From Granulicella sapmiensis (GTDB lineage: Bacteria > Acidobacteriota > Terriglobia > Terriglobales > Acidobacteriaceae): a stretch of DNA of 64,000 nucleotides. Every line of letters begins with the position of its first letter. Positions within the stretch are counted from its first letter, which is position 1. Position numbers and translations under genes: made by a program. Positions 18,782 to 26,049 of the stretch are shown one piece after another. The notes under the pieces are model-generated. The model was not told where the DNA came from. It made no database searches and saw only the letters and a list, made by a program, of their open reading frames with translations. The stretch is taken from assembly GCA_026225395.1 (NCBI GenBank), contig JAMFSR010000018.1:1-64000 (forward strand), in the 5' to 3' direction.

Positions 18782-19903
18782 ATGGAACCGCTGGAACCGT
18801 TCGATCCCGAGTACAAAGATGTTCGTGTCACCGCGACGAACGGCAATGCTTGGCTGGCGCCGGCGAAGCTGCCGGAGGTGCAGGCTGCGGCGCTAAGTGG
18901 ACCACCGCCAATTTATGACCTGCGGCCTTTGACGACCGGCGAGGTGCTGGACCGGACGTTTTCGGTGTACCGGTCGCGGTTCTGGTTGTTTGCGGGGATT
19001 GCCTCATTTTCGGCGGTGGTGGAAAGTGTGGCCGCGACATCGCAGATGGTGCTGCAGCATAGGACGATTCTGAGCGCGCAGACGGCGAGGCCGGGCACGG
19101 TTGCAGGTGGATTCCCGAACTTCCATTTTGGGGTTCCGCTGCTGGTGATGCTGGTGGCGTACCTGTTGTACTTCCTGGCGGCAAGCCTGACGCAGGCGGC
19201 CACGGCGTTTGCGGTGAGCGAGGTGTACCTGGGGCGGTCGACTTCGATCAAGGCCGCCTTCGCGGCGACGATCCAGAGGTGGTTTTCCTATATCGTGATC
19301 GGGTTGTGGCAGCTGTGCGGGTTTATCTGGCTGCCGGCGCTGATCCTGATACCGGCGATGGTCCTGGTGGCGATGAAGGTGCCGGGGCTGGCGGTAGTGG
19401 GTGGACTGCTGGCGGTGCTGGGATTTCTGGGCGGAGGCATCGGCGGGTTCATTCTTGGGTTACGCAATGCGCTGGCGATTCCGGCGACGGTGATCGAGCG
19501 GCTGAACATTCGCCCGACGATGCGGCGCAGCAAGGTGTTGAGCAGCGGAGCGAAGGGACGGATCTTTCTGCTGCTGGTGATCTCGGGATGTTTGTACATG
19601 GTCGTGGGCGTGCTGCAGACGCCGCTCTCGTTCGTGATGCTGTATGCGATGGCGAAGGGGCATGCGGCGGTGTCTGCGGAAGCTGGCATGCTGATTATCG
19701 GATTTCTGGGGCACTCGGTGGTGACGCCGGTGGCGCTGATCGGGTTCACGCTGGTGTACTTCGACCAGCGGGTGCGGAAGGAAGCGTTCGACCTGGTGGT
19801 ATTGCTGGGAGACGAGCAGGCGATTGTGGCGTCTGCTGCTGCGGCGGCGAAGACTGCGCCAGTGGCGGGTGAGGGCCGGGTGGACGATGGCGCTTTGCTT
19901 TAG
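18782..19903 (+). CDS. Multi-pass membrane protein at the head of the MoxR operon
   Basis: This 373-residue protein has a soluble N-terminus of about 55 residues containing RPLTTGEVLDRTFSVYRSRFW and then about six membrane segments. The LTTGEVLDRTF-type motif is typical of the glycerophosphoryl-diester-phosphodiesterase membrane-domain-like family found in front of DUF4129 genes. No catalytic residues are seen. Its end overlaps the next gene by 17 nt, so the two are translationally coupled. It likely belongs to the membrane complex of the MoxR-DUF58-DUF4129 system, whose role is unknown. Confidence 0.75.
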   Translation: MEPLEPFDPEYKDVRVTATNGNAWLAPAKLPEVQAAALSGPPPIYDLRPLTTGEVLDRTFSVYRSRFWLFAGIASFSAVVESVAATSQMVLQHRTILSAQTARPGTVAGGFPNFHFGVPLLVMLVAYLLYFLAASLTQAATAFAVSEVYLGRSTSIKAAFAATIQRWFSYIVIGLWQLCGFIWLPALILIPAMVLVAMKVPGLAVVGGLLAVLGFLGGGIGGFILGLRNALAIPATVIERLNIRPTMRRSKVLSSGAKGRIFLLLVISGCLYMVVGVLQTPLSFVMLYAMAKGHAAVSAEAGMLIIGFLGHSVVTPVALIGFTLVYFDQRVRKEAFDLVVLLGDEQAIVASAAAAAKTAPVAGEGRVDDGALL

Positions 19904-20915
19904 ATTGCGCGTGCAAGCGCGGGGACGGTTGGCTGGGCTGGCGATCGCTGGCGCGCTGACGCTTTCGTGTGCGCGGGCGTGGGGGGCGGAAGAGCTGCGG
20001 GAGGTTTCGCAGGCGGAGTTTCGGGCGGAAGTGGGAAAGATGGAGGCGTTAGCTGCGACGTGCAAGGCGGCAGCGAAGGCTTGCGATTCAAAAGCCGTTG
20101 GGGATGCCGAGCGCGTGAAGGCCGAAGGCAGCGCGCCGGAGTTTGTGATGCGCTGGGAGTGGCTGCGCACGACGATGGATACGGCGGCGAAGGCGAAGCC
20201 GGAGGATCGTGCGAAGGCGATGGATGAGGCGACCGGGCATTTGCAAGAGCTGGCGGGTGGAAGTGCGCCGACCGGAAGCGATGCCGAGTTTGCGAAGGCA
20301 AAGGCTGAAGCGGCGCAGGTGCTGGCGGGTGCGGAGTTCGGCAAGACCGAGCAGCCTTCGTGGTGGGATCGCCAGGTGGCGAAGTTCTGGACGGCTGTGG
20401 CGTTGATTTTTACAGGGATTGGCGCGCTGGGGGAAGCAACTCCGTGGATGGGTACGGTGCTGGAAGTGGTGTTTTACCTGGGTGCGGCGGTCGGCCTGCT
20501 GTTGCTTGTGCAGCGGGCGCTGGCGCGACAGCGACTGGCGATTTCGCTGGCGAACGGCGGAACGGCAGCGAGCGCGTGGGATAAAGAAGCGGCGGATTGG
20601 GCGGCGCTGGCCGATAGCTGTGCGGCGCAGCAGGAGTGGCGCGAGGCCGTGCATTGTTTGTATTGGGCGACGATTGTGCGACTGGAGGCGAGGCGGGCCT
20701 GGAGGCATAATCCGACACGGACGCCGCGGGAGTATGTGCGGCTGCTGAAGCCAGGCTCTCCGCAGCGAGGCGCGCTGGGTGGGCTGACGCAAATCTTTGA
20801 GCGCGTCTGGTACGGGCTGCGCGAGGCGAGCGATGAGGACTACCTACAGGCGCGGAGATTGTTTGAGGGGCTGAGTGAAGGGCAGGAAGGCACGGCGACG
20901 GTGGCAAACGCTTGA
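19887..20915 (+). CDS. DUF4129 domain membrane protein
   Basis: This 342-residue protein has a signal/anchor region (GLAIAGALTLSCARAWGAEE), an Ala/Glu/Lys-rich helical periplasmic part (about 35-150), one or two membrane segments (about 165-225), and a C-terminal DUF4129 domain. The family signature is visible as EWREAVHCLYWATIVRLE followed by RTPREYVRLL. DUF4129 proteins co-occur with transglutaminase or MoxR/DUF58 proteins and are of unknown function. The start at 19887 overlaps the upstream gene; a further-upstream ATG at 19824 would give a very Arg-rich head and is less likely. Confidence 0.82.
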   Translation: MALCFRLRVQARGRLAGLAIAGALTLSCARAWGAEELREVSQAEFRAEVGKMEALAATCKAAAKACDSKAVGDAERVKAEGSAPEFVMRWEWLRTTMDTAAKAKPEDRAKAMDEATGHLQELAGGSAPTGSDAEFAKAKAEAAQVLAGAEFGKTEQPSWWDRQVAKFWTAVALIFTGIGALGEATPWMGTVLEVVFYLGAAVGLLLLVQRALARQRLAISLANGGTAASAWDKEAADWAALADSCAAQQEWREAVHCLYWATIVRLEARRAWRHNPTRTPREYVRLLKPGSPQRGALGGLTQIFERVWYGLREASDEDYLQARRLFEGLSEGQEGTATVANA

Positions 20916-22129
20916 GCGCGGGAGATACCAGAAACGACCGGAAGCTGCTGCTGATTCTCGGCGGCGCAATGGTGATACTGGTGATCGGGGTGTGCCTGAT
21001 TGCGCCGGCAGGGGCGAAGGAAGATCCGCGACCGACGACCTATAACGCAGGCGGTGCAGGGGCGAAGGCGGCGTTTCTGACGCTGCAGGGGATGGGCCGC
21101 GATGTGCAGCGGTGGGACCGGCCTACGAATGAGATCGACGGCGTGGATGCGATACGGACGACGCTGGTGCTGGCGGAGCCAATCGCCAATACGCACCAGA
21201 CAAAGGTAATTGCGGGGGAGTTGAAGACGTTTTTGGAGCGGGGTGGGCGGGTGTTGCTGGCCGGTGGTAACGGAGCGCTGTTGCCGGAGGGTGAGACCGG
21301 GGCACCGAGTCTGTTTCAGAAAGGGCTTTGCGAGACGGCGCCGGAAGGGCCTGGTTTGCTGGCTGCGGTGGGGAAGGTGGAACTTTCGGAGAAGGCGCAG
21401 TGGACGGCTGAGGGGCCGCAGTTTCGTGTGGAACAGCGGTGTGGGAAGGATGCGGTGGTTGTGCGGTATCCCATGGGTAAGGGCGAGGCAATTTGGTGGA
21501 GCTCCGCTACGCCGCTGTCGAATGCGGGGTTGAAGACGGATGCGAATTTGAAGCTGTTGCTGGCGAGCTTGTATGGCGATGGCGGCGACGGGCGGACGGT
21601 GCTGCTCGATGAGTATCTGCATGCCGAGCATGGAGAGTACGATCCGACGAAGGGGTTGCCGTTGCGGTGGTTGTGGGTGCAGGTGCTGGTGGCGTTTGTG
21701 CTGCTGGTGTTGAGCTTCAGCAGGCGGAAAGGGCCGCTGCGGTTGCCGGTGGTTCTGCCGCGGAGCTCGCCGCTGGAGTTTGCGGAGTCGATGGGAGACT
21801 TGTATGCGAAGGCGGGAGCTACGGGCGCGGCTACGGCGGCGGCAGAGCGTCGGTTGCTGAGGATGCTGCAGCGTGAGGCGGGAGTGGCGAGGGCGACGAT
21901 TGATCAGGGACCGCAGGCGGTGGGCGAGGCGCTGGAGGCCAGGCTGGGTGGGGATTGGTCGAGGCTGGTGAAGCATTTGAGTGAGGCGGCGGGGGTTGGA
22001 GAGACTGAGCTTGCTCCAAGGAGTGCGCTGGCGCTGGTGCGTGCTTTGGCTGAGGATGAAGCTGAGGTGAAGAAGAAGGTTTTAGGTTCGAGGTTTCAGG
22101 TTTCAGGAGCGGGAGAGCGGATGGCATGA
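20912..22129 (+). CDS. DUF4350 domain membrane protein
   Basis: This 405-residue protein starts with TTG at 20912, overlapping the upstream TGA. It has an N-terminal membrane helix (LLLILGGAMVILVIGVCLIA), a DUF4350 domain (about 45-245) with a GATase-like Rossmann outline (LERGGRVLLAGGNG, VLLDEYLHAEHGEY), a second membrane helix (WVQVLVAFVLLVLSF) and a helical cytoplasmic tail. It is a standard member of the MoxR operon. Its last ~17 residues (KKVLGSRFQVSGAGERMA) are encoded by a low-complexity repeat and are probably not part of the ancestral protein. Its stop overlaps the moxR ATG (ATGA). Confidence 0.85.
   Translation: MSAGDTRNDRKLLLILGGAMVILVIGVCLIAPAGAKEDPRPTTYNAGGAGAKAAFLTLQGMGRDVQRWDRPTNEIDGVDAIRTTLVLAEPIANTHQTKVIAGELKTFLERGGRVLLAGGNGALLPEGETGAPSLFQKGLCETAPEGPGLLAAVGKVELSEKAQWTAEGPQFRVEQRCGKDAVVVRYPMGKGEAIWWSSATPLSNAGLKTDANLKLLLASLYGDGGDGRTVLLDEYLHAEHGEYDPTKGLPLRWLWVQVLVAFVLLVLSFSRRKGPLRLPVVLPRSSPLEFAESMGDLYAKAGATGAATAAAERRLLRMLQREAGVARATIDQGPQAVGEALEARLGGDWSRLVKHLSEAAGVGETELAPRSALALVRALAEDEAEVKKKVLGSRFQVSGAGERMA
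22080..22110. repeat. Low-complexity phrase repeat at the end of the DUF4350 gene
   Basis: The phrase TTCGAGGTTTCAGGTTTCAGG has two GGTTTCA units and a related GGTTCGA unit. It encodes the SRFQVSG tail. This kind of phrase repeat is familiar from intergenic DNA of several soil phyla; here it has extended a coding region. Confidence 0.6.
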
Positions 22130-23088
22130 GTGAGATGGGTGTGGCGGCGGCTAGTGAGTTGTTTGCGCGGGGGCAGGAGCAGATTGGGCGCGTGATTGCC
22201 GGGCAGGAAGAGGCTGTGGCGCAGGCGTTGCTGACGATGCTTTGCGGTGGTCATGCGCTGCTGGAGGGCGTGCCCGGTGTGGCGAAGACGCTGGCGGTGA
22301 AGACGCTGGCGCGGTTTCTGCAGCTGGAGTTTCGGCGGGTGCAGGCTACGCCGGACATGATGCCGGCGGACATCCTGGGAACGAATGTGTTCTCGCAGAA
22401 GACGGGCGAGTTTTCGTTCCATAAAGGGCCAGTGTTTACGCAGTTTCTGCTGGTCGATGAGATCAACCGTATGCCTCCACGGACGCAGGCGGCGCTGCTC
22501 GAAAGCATGGAAGAGCGGCAGGTGACGGCGGATGTGGAGACGATGCGGCTGGATGAGTACTTTACGGTGTTTGCGACGCAGAACCCGGTGGAGTTTGAAG
22601 GGACGTATCCGCTGCCGGAGGCGCAGCTGGACCGCTTTCTGCTGAAGATCAAGGTGGGGTATCCGGATGTGGCCGAGGAACGCGTGGTGCTGGAGCGGCA
22701 TCATGCTTCGCACAGTGCTACGGGGCTGGCGGATACGCCGATTGAGCCGGTGCCGTTTGAGTTGCTGGCGGCGGCGCGGCGGGAGATTCGGAGTGTTCGG
22801 GTTGAGCCGGCGATCTTTGATTACCTGCTGGCGATTGCGCGCAGGACGCGGGATTGGCCTTCGATTTCGCTGGGTGCAAGCCCGAGGGCGGCGGCTAGTT
22901 TGTTGTTGGTCGCGAAAGGCTACGCGGCGCGCGAGGGGCGAGACTTTGTGATTCCCGATGATGTGAAGGAAGCAGCGCTGCCGACGTTGCGGCATCGGTT
23001 GGTGTTGAGGCCGGAGGCTGAGTTGGAGGGGTTTGATGCGGATCGGGTGGTTCGGGATGTGCTGGCGGCGGTGCAGGTGCCGAAGTGA
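22126..23088 (+). CDS. MoxR-family AAA+ ATPase
   Basis: This 320-residue cytoplasmic ATPase has Walker A EGVPGVAKT (about 47-55), Walker B FLLVDEINR (Asp111-Glu112), sensor 1 in FATQNPVEFEGTYPLPEAQLDRF and the C-terminal lid. MoxR proteins act as chaperones that help insert cofactors into or assemble partner complexes, often with DUF58/VWA proteins. The ATG overlaps the DUF4350 stop by 4 nt. In typical clusters moxR is directly followed by the DUF58 gene; here a GIY-YIG unit lies between them, starting 18 nt after the moxR stop. Confidence 0.95.
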   Translation: MSEMGVAAASELFARGQEQIGRVIAGQEEAVAQALLTMLCGGHALLEGVPGVAKTLAVKTLARFLQLEFRRVQATPDMMPADILGTNVFSQKTGEFSFHKGPVFTQFLLVDEINRMPPRTQAALLESMEERQVTADVETMRLDEYFTVFATQNPVEFEGTYPLPEAQLDRFLLKIKVGYPDVAEERVVLERHHASHSATGLADTPIEPVPFELLAAARREIRSVRVEPAIFDYLLAIARRTRDWPSISLGASPRAAASLLLVAKGYAAREGRDFVIPDDVKEAALPTLRHRLVLRPEAELEGFDADRVVRDVLAAVQVPK

Positions 23089-23106
23089 CAAGTGTGCCTC
23101 TCTGCA

Positions 23107-23142
23107 TTTCCATTCCGTAGCGCAGCGAAGGAATCTGCTTTC
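23107..23142 (+). repeat. Left inverted repeat of the GIY-YIG unit
   Basis: This 36-nt arm is the perfect reverse complement of 23497-23532. It begins 18 nt after the moxR stop codon. Confidence 0.9.
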
Positions 23143-23176
23143 TTTGATCGCTAGCAGCCTTTTGAGGACAGCCATC

Positions 23177-23464
23177 ATGTACGAGTACAAGTTCTACGTG
23201 TACATTCTCGCGAGCCGCTCGCGCACGCTTTATGTGGGTTTCACGACAGGCCTTCGCAGGCGCGTGATGCAGCATCGGGAAAAAGTGCCGGGTTCCTTTA
23301 CCGCTCGCTACAACATTGATCGGCTGGTTTATTTCGAGACCTTTCAGTACGTGAATAACGCGATTGCTCGTGAGAATGAGCTGAAGGATTGGAACCGAGC
23401 TAAGAAAATAGCGCTCGTCGAATCGAAGAATCCGACGTGGGAGGATTTAGCGGCTGACTGGTAA
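23177..23464 (+). CDS. Small GIY-YIG nuclease-family protein
   Basis: This 95-residue protein is a single GIY-YIG domain, the catalytic fold of UvrC and many homing endonucleases. The first signature is YVYIL (residues 7-11) and the second is LYVGFT (18-23). The conserved Arg follows in GLRRRVMQH, and the catalytic Glu is probably in ARENELKDW. Length fits the stand-alone COG2827/YhbQ-like group. The start at 23177 has GAGGA at good distance. The gene is alone between 36-bp inverted repeats inside the MoxR operon, which points to a role in moving or cutting those repeats rather than in the MoxR system. No DNA-binding domain is attached. Confidence 0.9.
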   Translation: MYEYKFYVYILASRSRTLYVGFTTGLRRRVMQHREKVPGSFTARYNIDRLVYFETFQYVNNAIARENELKDWNRAKKIALVESKNPTWEDLAADW

Positions 23465-23496
23465 GACTTCCATGAGGCGCCTGTGGTGGCAGTAAC

Positions 23497-23532
23497 GAAA
23501 GCAGATTCCTTCGCTGCGCTACGGAATGGAAA
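23497..23532 (-). repeat. Right inverted repeat of the GIY-YIG unit
   Basis: This 36-nt arm is the perfect reverse complement of 23107-23142. Its last bases include an ATG (23526) that opens the DUF58 reading frame. Confidence 0.9.
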
Positions 23533-25028
23533 AACAAAAAGGCCGGATCATTACGACAATGCAGACATTGATTCCACAACCCGCGAGTGGCAGGGCTCAG
23601 CCGATTGGTCGGACTGGGCGGGTGTTGGGGTTTGGGTTTACGCCTTTGGCGATGATTTTGTTCGCGTGTGGGTTGGTGCTGGCGGCGCCGGCGTTCTGGC
23701 ATCCACGGCGAATATGGTGGATGTTTGCCTGGGATGGCGTGGTGGTGGTGCTGGCATTGTTCGATGCGGTGAGGCTTCCCCGCCCTGCTGATTTTCTGGT
23801 GACGCGGAGTTTTCTGGATTCGCCGCAGCTGGGGCAGCCTACGCGGGTGGAGTTGCGGGTTGTGATGCAGGCGGATGTGGTCGCGGATCTGCGACTGACC
23901 GATGATCTGGATACGGCGCTGGTGGCAAAGCCCGTGGAGCAGCAGGTGCAGGTGTTTCCGCGGGATGCGGCGGTGAGCGTGGCGAGGGTGTATCCGCGCG
24001 AGCGTGGGGATTTTGTGATGCGGCGGGTGTATCTGCGGTATCGCGGGGTGTTGCGGTTGGTGGAGCGGTGGGCGGCGGCGGAGCCGGTGGAGTCGACCGG
24101 CGAGGCACAGCGGGTGAGGGTGTTTCCGGCGCTGGAGGAGAGTCGCGAGAGTACGAAGTTTTACCTGCTGCGGGCGCGGCAGATCGAGATGCAGAAGCGG
24201 AGGCTGCGACTGCGAGGGGTGGGGCGGGACTTTGAGAGTCTGCGGGATTATCAGCAGGGTGATGAGCTGAGGAATGTTTCATGGACGGCGACAGCGCGGC
24301 GGAACAAGCTTGTTAGCCGGCAGTTTACGGTGGAGCGGTCGCAACAGGTTTGGATTGTGCTCGATGCGGGGAGGCTCTCGCGGACGGCGTTTGAGTTGAA
24401 GCGAGGTGGGGTTGAGAGCTTTTCGGAGACGGAGGCGGAGAAGACGGCAGCGCATCTGTTGACGGTTACGCAGCTAGACCAGGCGACGCAGGCGGCGGCG
24501 ATGCTGGCGCAGGTGATCAATGGGTCGGGCGATAAGTTCGCCATGATGGCCTATGGGCAGAAGGTGCAGCAGCTGCTTCCGCCGGGCGCGGGGCAGACGC
24601 ATCTGCGGGTGCTGATCGACCACTTGAGCCGGACGAGGAGTGAGCGAGCGGAGGGCGACCACCTCGGAGCGATGGCTCGGCTAAAGACCGTGCAGCGTCG
24701 GCGCGGGTTGATCGTCTGGGTGACGGAGTTGACCGACAGCGTGGGCAGGCCGGAGATTGTGGCTGCGGCTGCGGAGCTGGTGCGGCGGCATTTGGTGGTG
24801 CTAGTGCTGTTGAAGCATCCGGAGCTGGATGAGCTGGCGGCAAGGACGCCGAAGACACGGGCGGAGATGTTCCATGCCGCGGCGGCGCAGGAGATGATCG
24901 AACGGCGGAGAGAGACGGTGGTGCAGCTGGAGCGGCAAGGGGTGTTGATCGTGGAGACGACCGCGGCGGAGGTTGGGGTGAATGCGATTACGAAGTATCT
25001 GGAAGTGAAGGCTAAGGGGCTGCTTTAG
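23526..25028 (+). CDS. DUF58 domain-containing protein
   Basis: This 500-residue protein has an N-terminal pair of membrane helices (about 35-80) and a DUF58 domain (about 230-330) with the signature GDELRNVSWTATARRNKL followed by SRQFTVERSQQVWIVLDAG, which leads into a VWA-like fold (to about 470). DUF58 proteins work with MoxR ATPases. The first ATG at 23526 lies in the right inverted repeat of the GIY-YIG unit; another ATG is at 23559 (MQTLIPQP). Neither has a strong ribosome site, so the natural start may have been displaced by the insertion. The gene ends 41 nt before the convergent SpoIIM gene. Confidence 0.85.
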   Translation: MEKQKGRIITTMQTLIPQPASGRAQPIGRTGRVLGFGFTPLAMILFACGLVLAAPAFWHPRRIWWMFAWDGVVVVLALFDAVRLPRPADFLVTRSFLDSPQLGQPTRVELRVVMQADVVADLRLTDDLDTALVAKPVEQQVQVFPRDAAVSVARVYPRERGDFVMRRVYLRYRGVLRLVERWAAAEPVESTGEAQRVRVFPALEESRESTKFYLLRARQIEMQKRRLRLRGVGRDFESLRDYQQGDELRNVSWTATARRNKLVSRQFTVERSQQVWIVLDAGRLSRTAFELKRGGVESFSETEAEKTAAHLLTVTQLDQATQAAAMLAQVINGSGDKFAMMAYGQKVQQLLPPGAGQTHLRVLIDHLSRTRSERAEGDHLGAMARLKTVQRRRGLIVWVTELTDSVGRPEIVAAAAELVRRHLVVLVLLKHPELDELAARTPKTRAEMFHAAAAQEMIERRRETVVQLERQGVLIVETTAAEVGVNAITKYLEVKAKGLL

Positions 25029-25046
25029 CAGGCCTCTCGCCAGGAA

Positions 25047-25097
25047 ACAGCGAACAGGGAACAGCAGACTAGCTGTTGGCTGTTCGCTGTTCGCTGT
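25047..25097. terminator. Long hairpin made from AACAGCG phrase repeats between convergent genes
   Basis: The left arm ACAGCGAACAGGGAACAGC (25047-25065) pairs with GCTGTTCGCTGTTCGCTGT (25079-25097) at 18 of 19 positions, with a 13-nt loop. It lies after the DUF58 stop and includes the SpoIIM stop codon (25069-25071) in its loop. It may terminate transcription from both sides. Its right side codes for the last residues of SpoIIM. Confidence 0.6.
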
Positions 25098-26049
25098 TGG
25101 CTGTCTTTCGGCCCCCTTCGCCCAGCCAGTAGCAGAGGCCGGTGAAGAGGATGGCGCAGGTGGCGAACTTGAAGCCTATGGGGATGTGGGTGGGCGAGAG
25201 GAAGGCTTCGAAGCTGCCGGCGATGATGAGGAGCGGGATGGTGCCGGAGATGAGCTGGACGGATTCGGTGCCGGCGAGGGCAAGGGCGTCGCGGCGGCGG
25301 AGTATGCCGGGAAACAGGACGCCTGCGCCGAGGCGGAGACCGGCGGCTCCGGCGAACATGATGGATGGGATTTCGAGCGCGCCGTGGGCGGCCATGAAGC
25401 TGAGCAGGCTCATCGCCATGTGGTGTTGCGCGACCGTGGTGAAGGTGGCGCCGATCGAGAGGCCGTTCTGGATGAGGAGAAGGACGGTGCCGATGCCGCC
25501 GAGGATGCCGAAAATGAAGGTGTAGAAACAGACCATCATGTTGTTGGTCATGATGAAGGACGAAGTTTGCGGCTTGGCACTGAGGACGCTCTCGGTCCAG
25601 AGCTTGTGACGGTCGAGATCGGCGATGCGCTGGGCGCCTAGCATGGCTGCGCCGAACTCAGGACGCACGATGGTGATGATGGCGCCGAGGGCGAGCGAGA
25701 CGGCGAAGATCGCTGTTGCCAGGACAACGTAGCCGGAGAGACGGCGCAGGAGGCGTGGGTAGCCGTGGGCGAGAAAGTGCCAGAGGCCGGCGGCAGAAAC
25801 CTTATTGCCGGAGTAGACGAAGTTGTGGGCGCGTGCGACGAGGCGGTTGAGGTATTGCTCGAGGGCGCGGGAAGATTGATCGGCGCGGGCAGCGCTGAGA
25901 TCGGCGGCAGCCTGGCGATAGAGGAGGCCGAAGTCGCGGAGTTCGGTTCGGTTTAGGGATTTGACGCCGGAGGATTCGACCTGGCGCAGGAGCGTATCGA
26001 GCCGGTTCCAGTTATCCTTGCGTAAATCGATCCAAAGGTTTGTGATCAT
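25069..26049 (-). CDS. Stage II sporulation protein M-like membrane protein
   Basis: This 326-residue protein belongs to the SpoIIM/DUF95 family. A cytoplasmic helical N-terminus (ELRDFGLLYRQAAADLSAAR) precedes about five to six membrane helices with ...FMAAHGALEIPSIMFAGAAG, a strong family signature (HGxxEIP). In non-sporulating bacteria it occurs beside MoxR, DUF58 and RDD genes and probably forms a membrane component of that system. The C-terminal GRKTANSEQRTANS is encoded by the AACAGCG phrase repeat and looks like a recent extension. The start codon overlaps the divergent RDD start codon by two bases. Confidence 0.9.
   Translation of the reverse strand: MITNLWIDLRKDNWNRLDTLLRQVESSGVKSLNRTELRDFGLLYRQAAADLSAARADQSSRALEQYLNRLVARAHNFVYSGNKVSAAGLWHFLAHGYPRLLRRLSGYVVLATAIFAVSLALGAIITIVRPEFGAAMLGAQRIADLDRHKLWTESVLSAKPQTSSFIMTNNMMVCFYTFIFGILGGIGTVLLLIQNGLSIGATFTTVAQHHMAMSLLSFMAAHGALEIPSIMFAGAAGLRLGAGVLFPGILRRRDALALAGTESVQLISGTIPLLIIAGSFEAFLSPTHIPIGFKFATCAILFTGLCYWLGEGGRKTANSEQRTANS

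Larger units (their letters stand above)
23107..23532. mobile_element. GIY-YIG unit bounded by perfect 36-bp inverted repeats
   Basis: The left arm (23107-23142) and right arm (23497-23532) are exact reverse complements over 36 nt. The right arm contains GCAGATTCCTTCGCTGCG then CTACGGAATGG. Each arm also has a short internal palindrome (ATTCC/GGAAT). One small GIY-YIG endonuclease gene lies between. The unit separates moxR from DUF58, an operon junction that is normally direct, and its right arm overlaps the beginning of the DUF58 reading frame. No target duplication is obvious. The arrangement suggests a nuclease-driven mobile element or a nuclease domesticated with its palindromic substrate; the mechanism is inferred. 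Confidence 0.7.

Noticed and set aside
23033-23176. Longer N-terminus for the GIY-YIG protein
   Set aside because: The extra codons read through the end of moxR and the left inverted repeat; GAGGA and the family length support the start at 23177.
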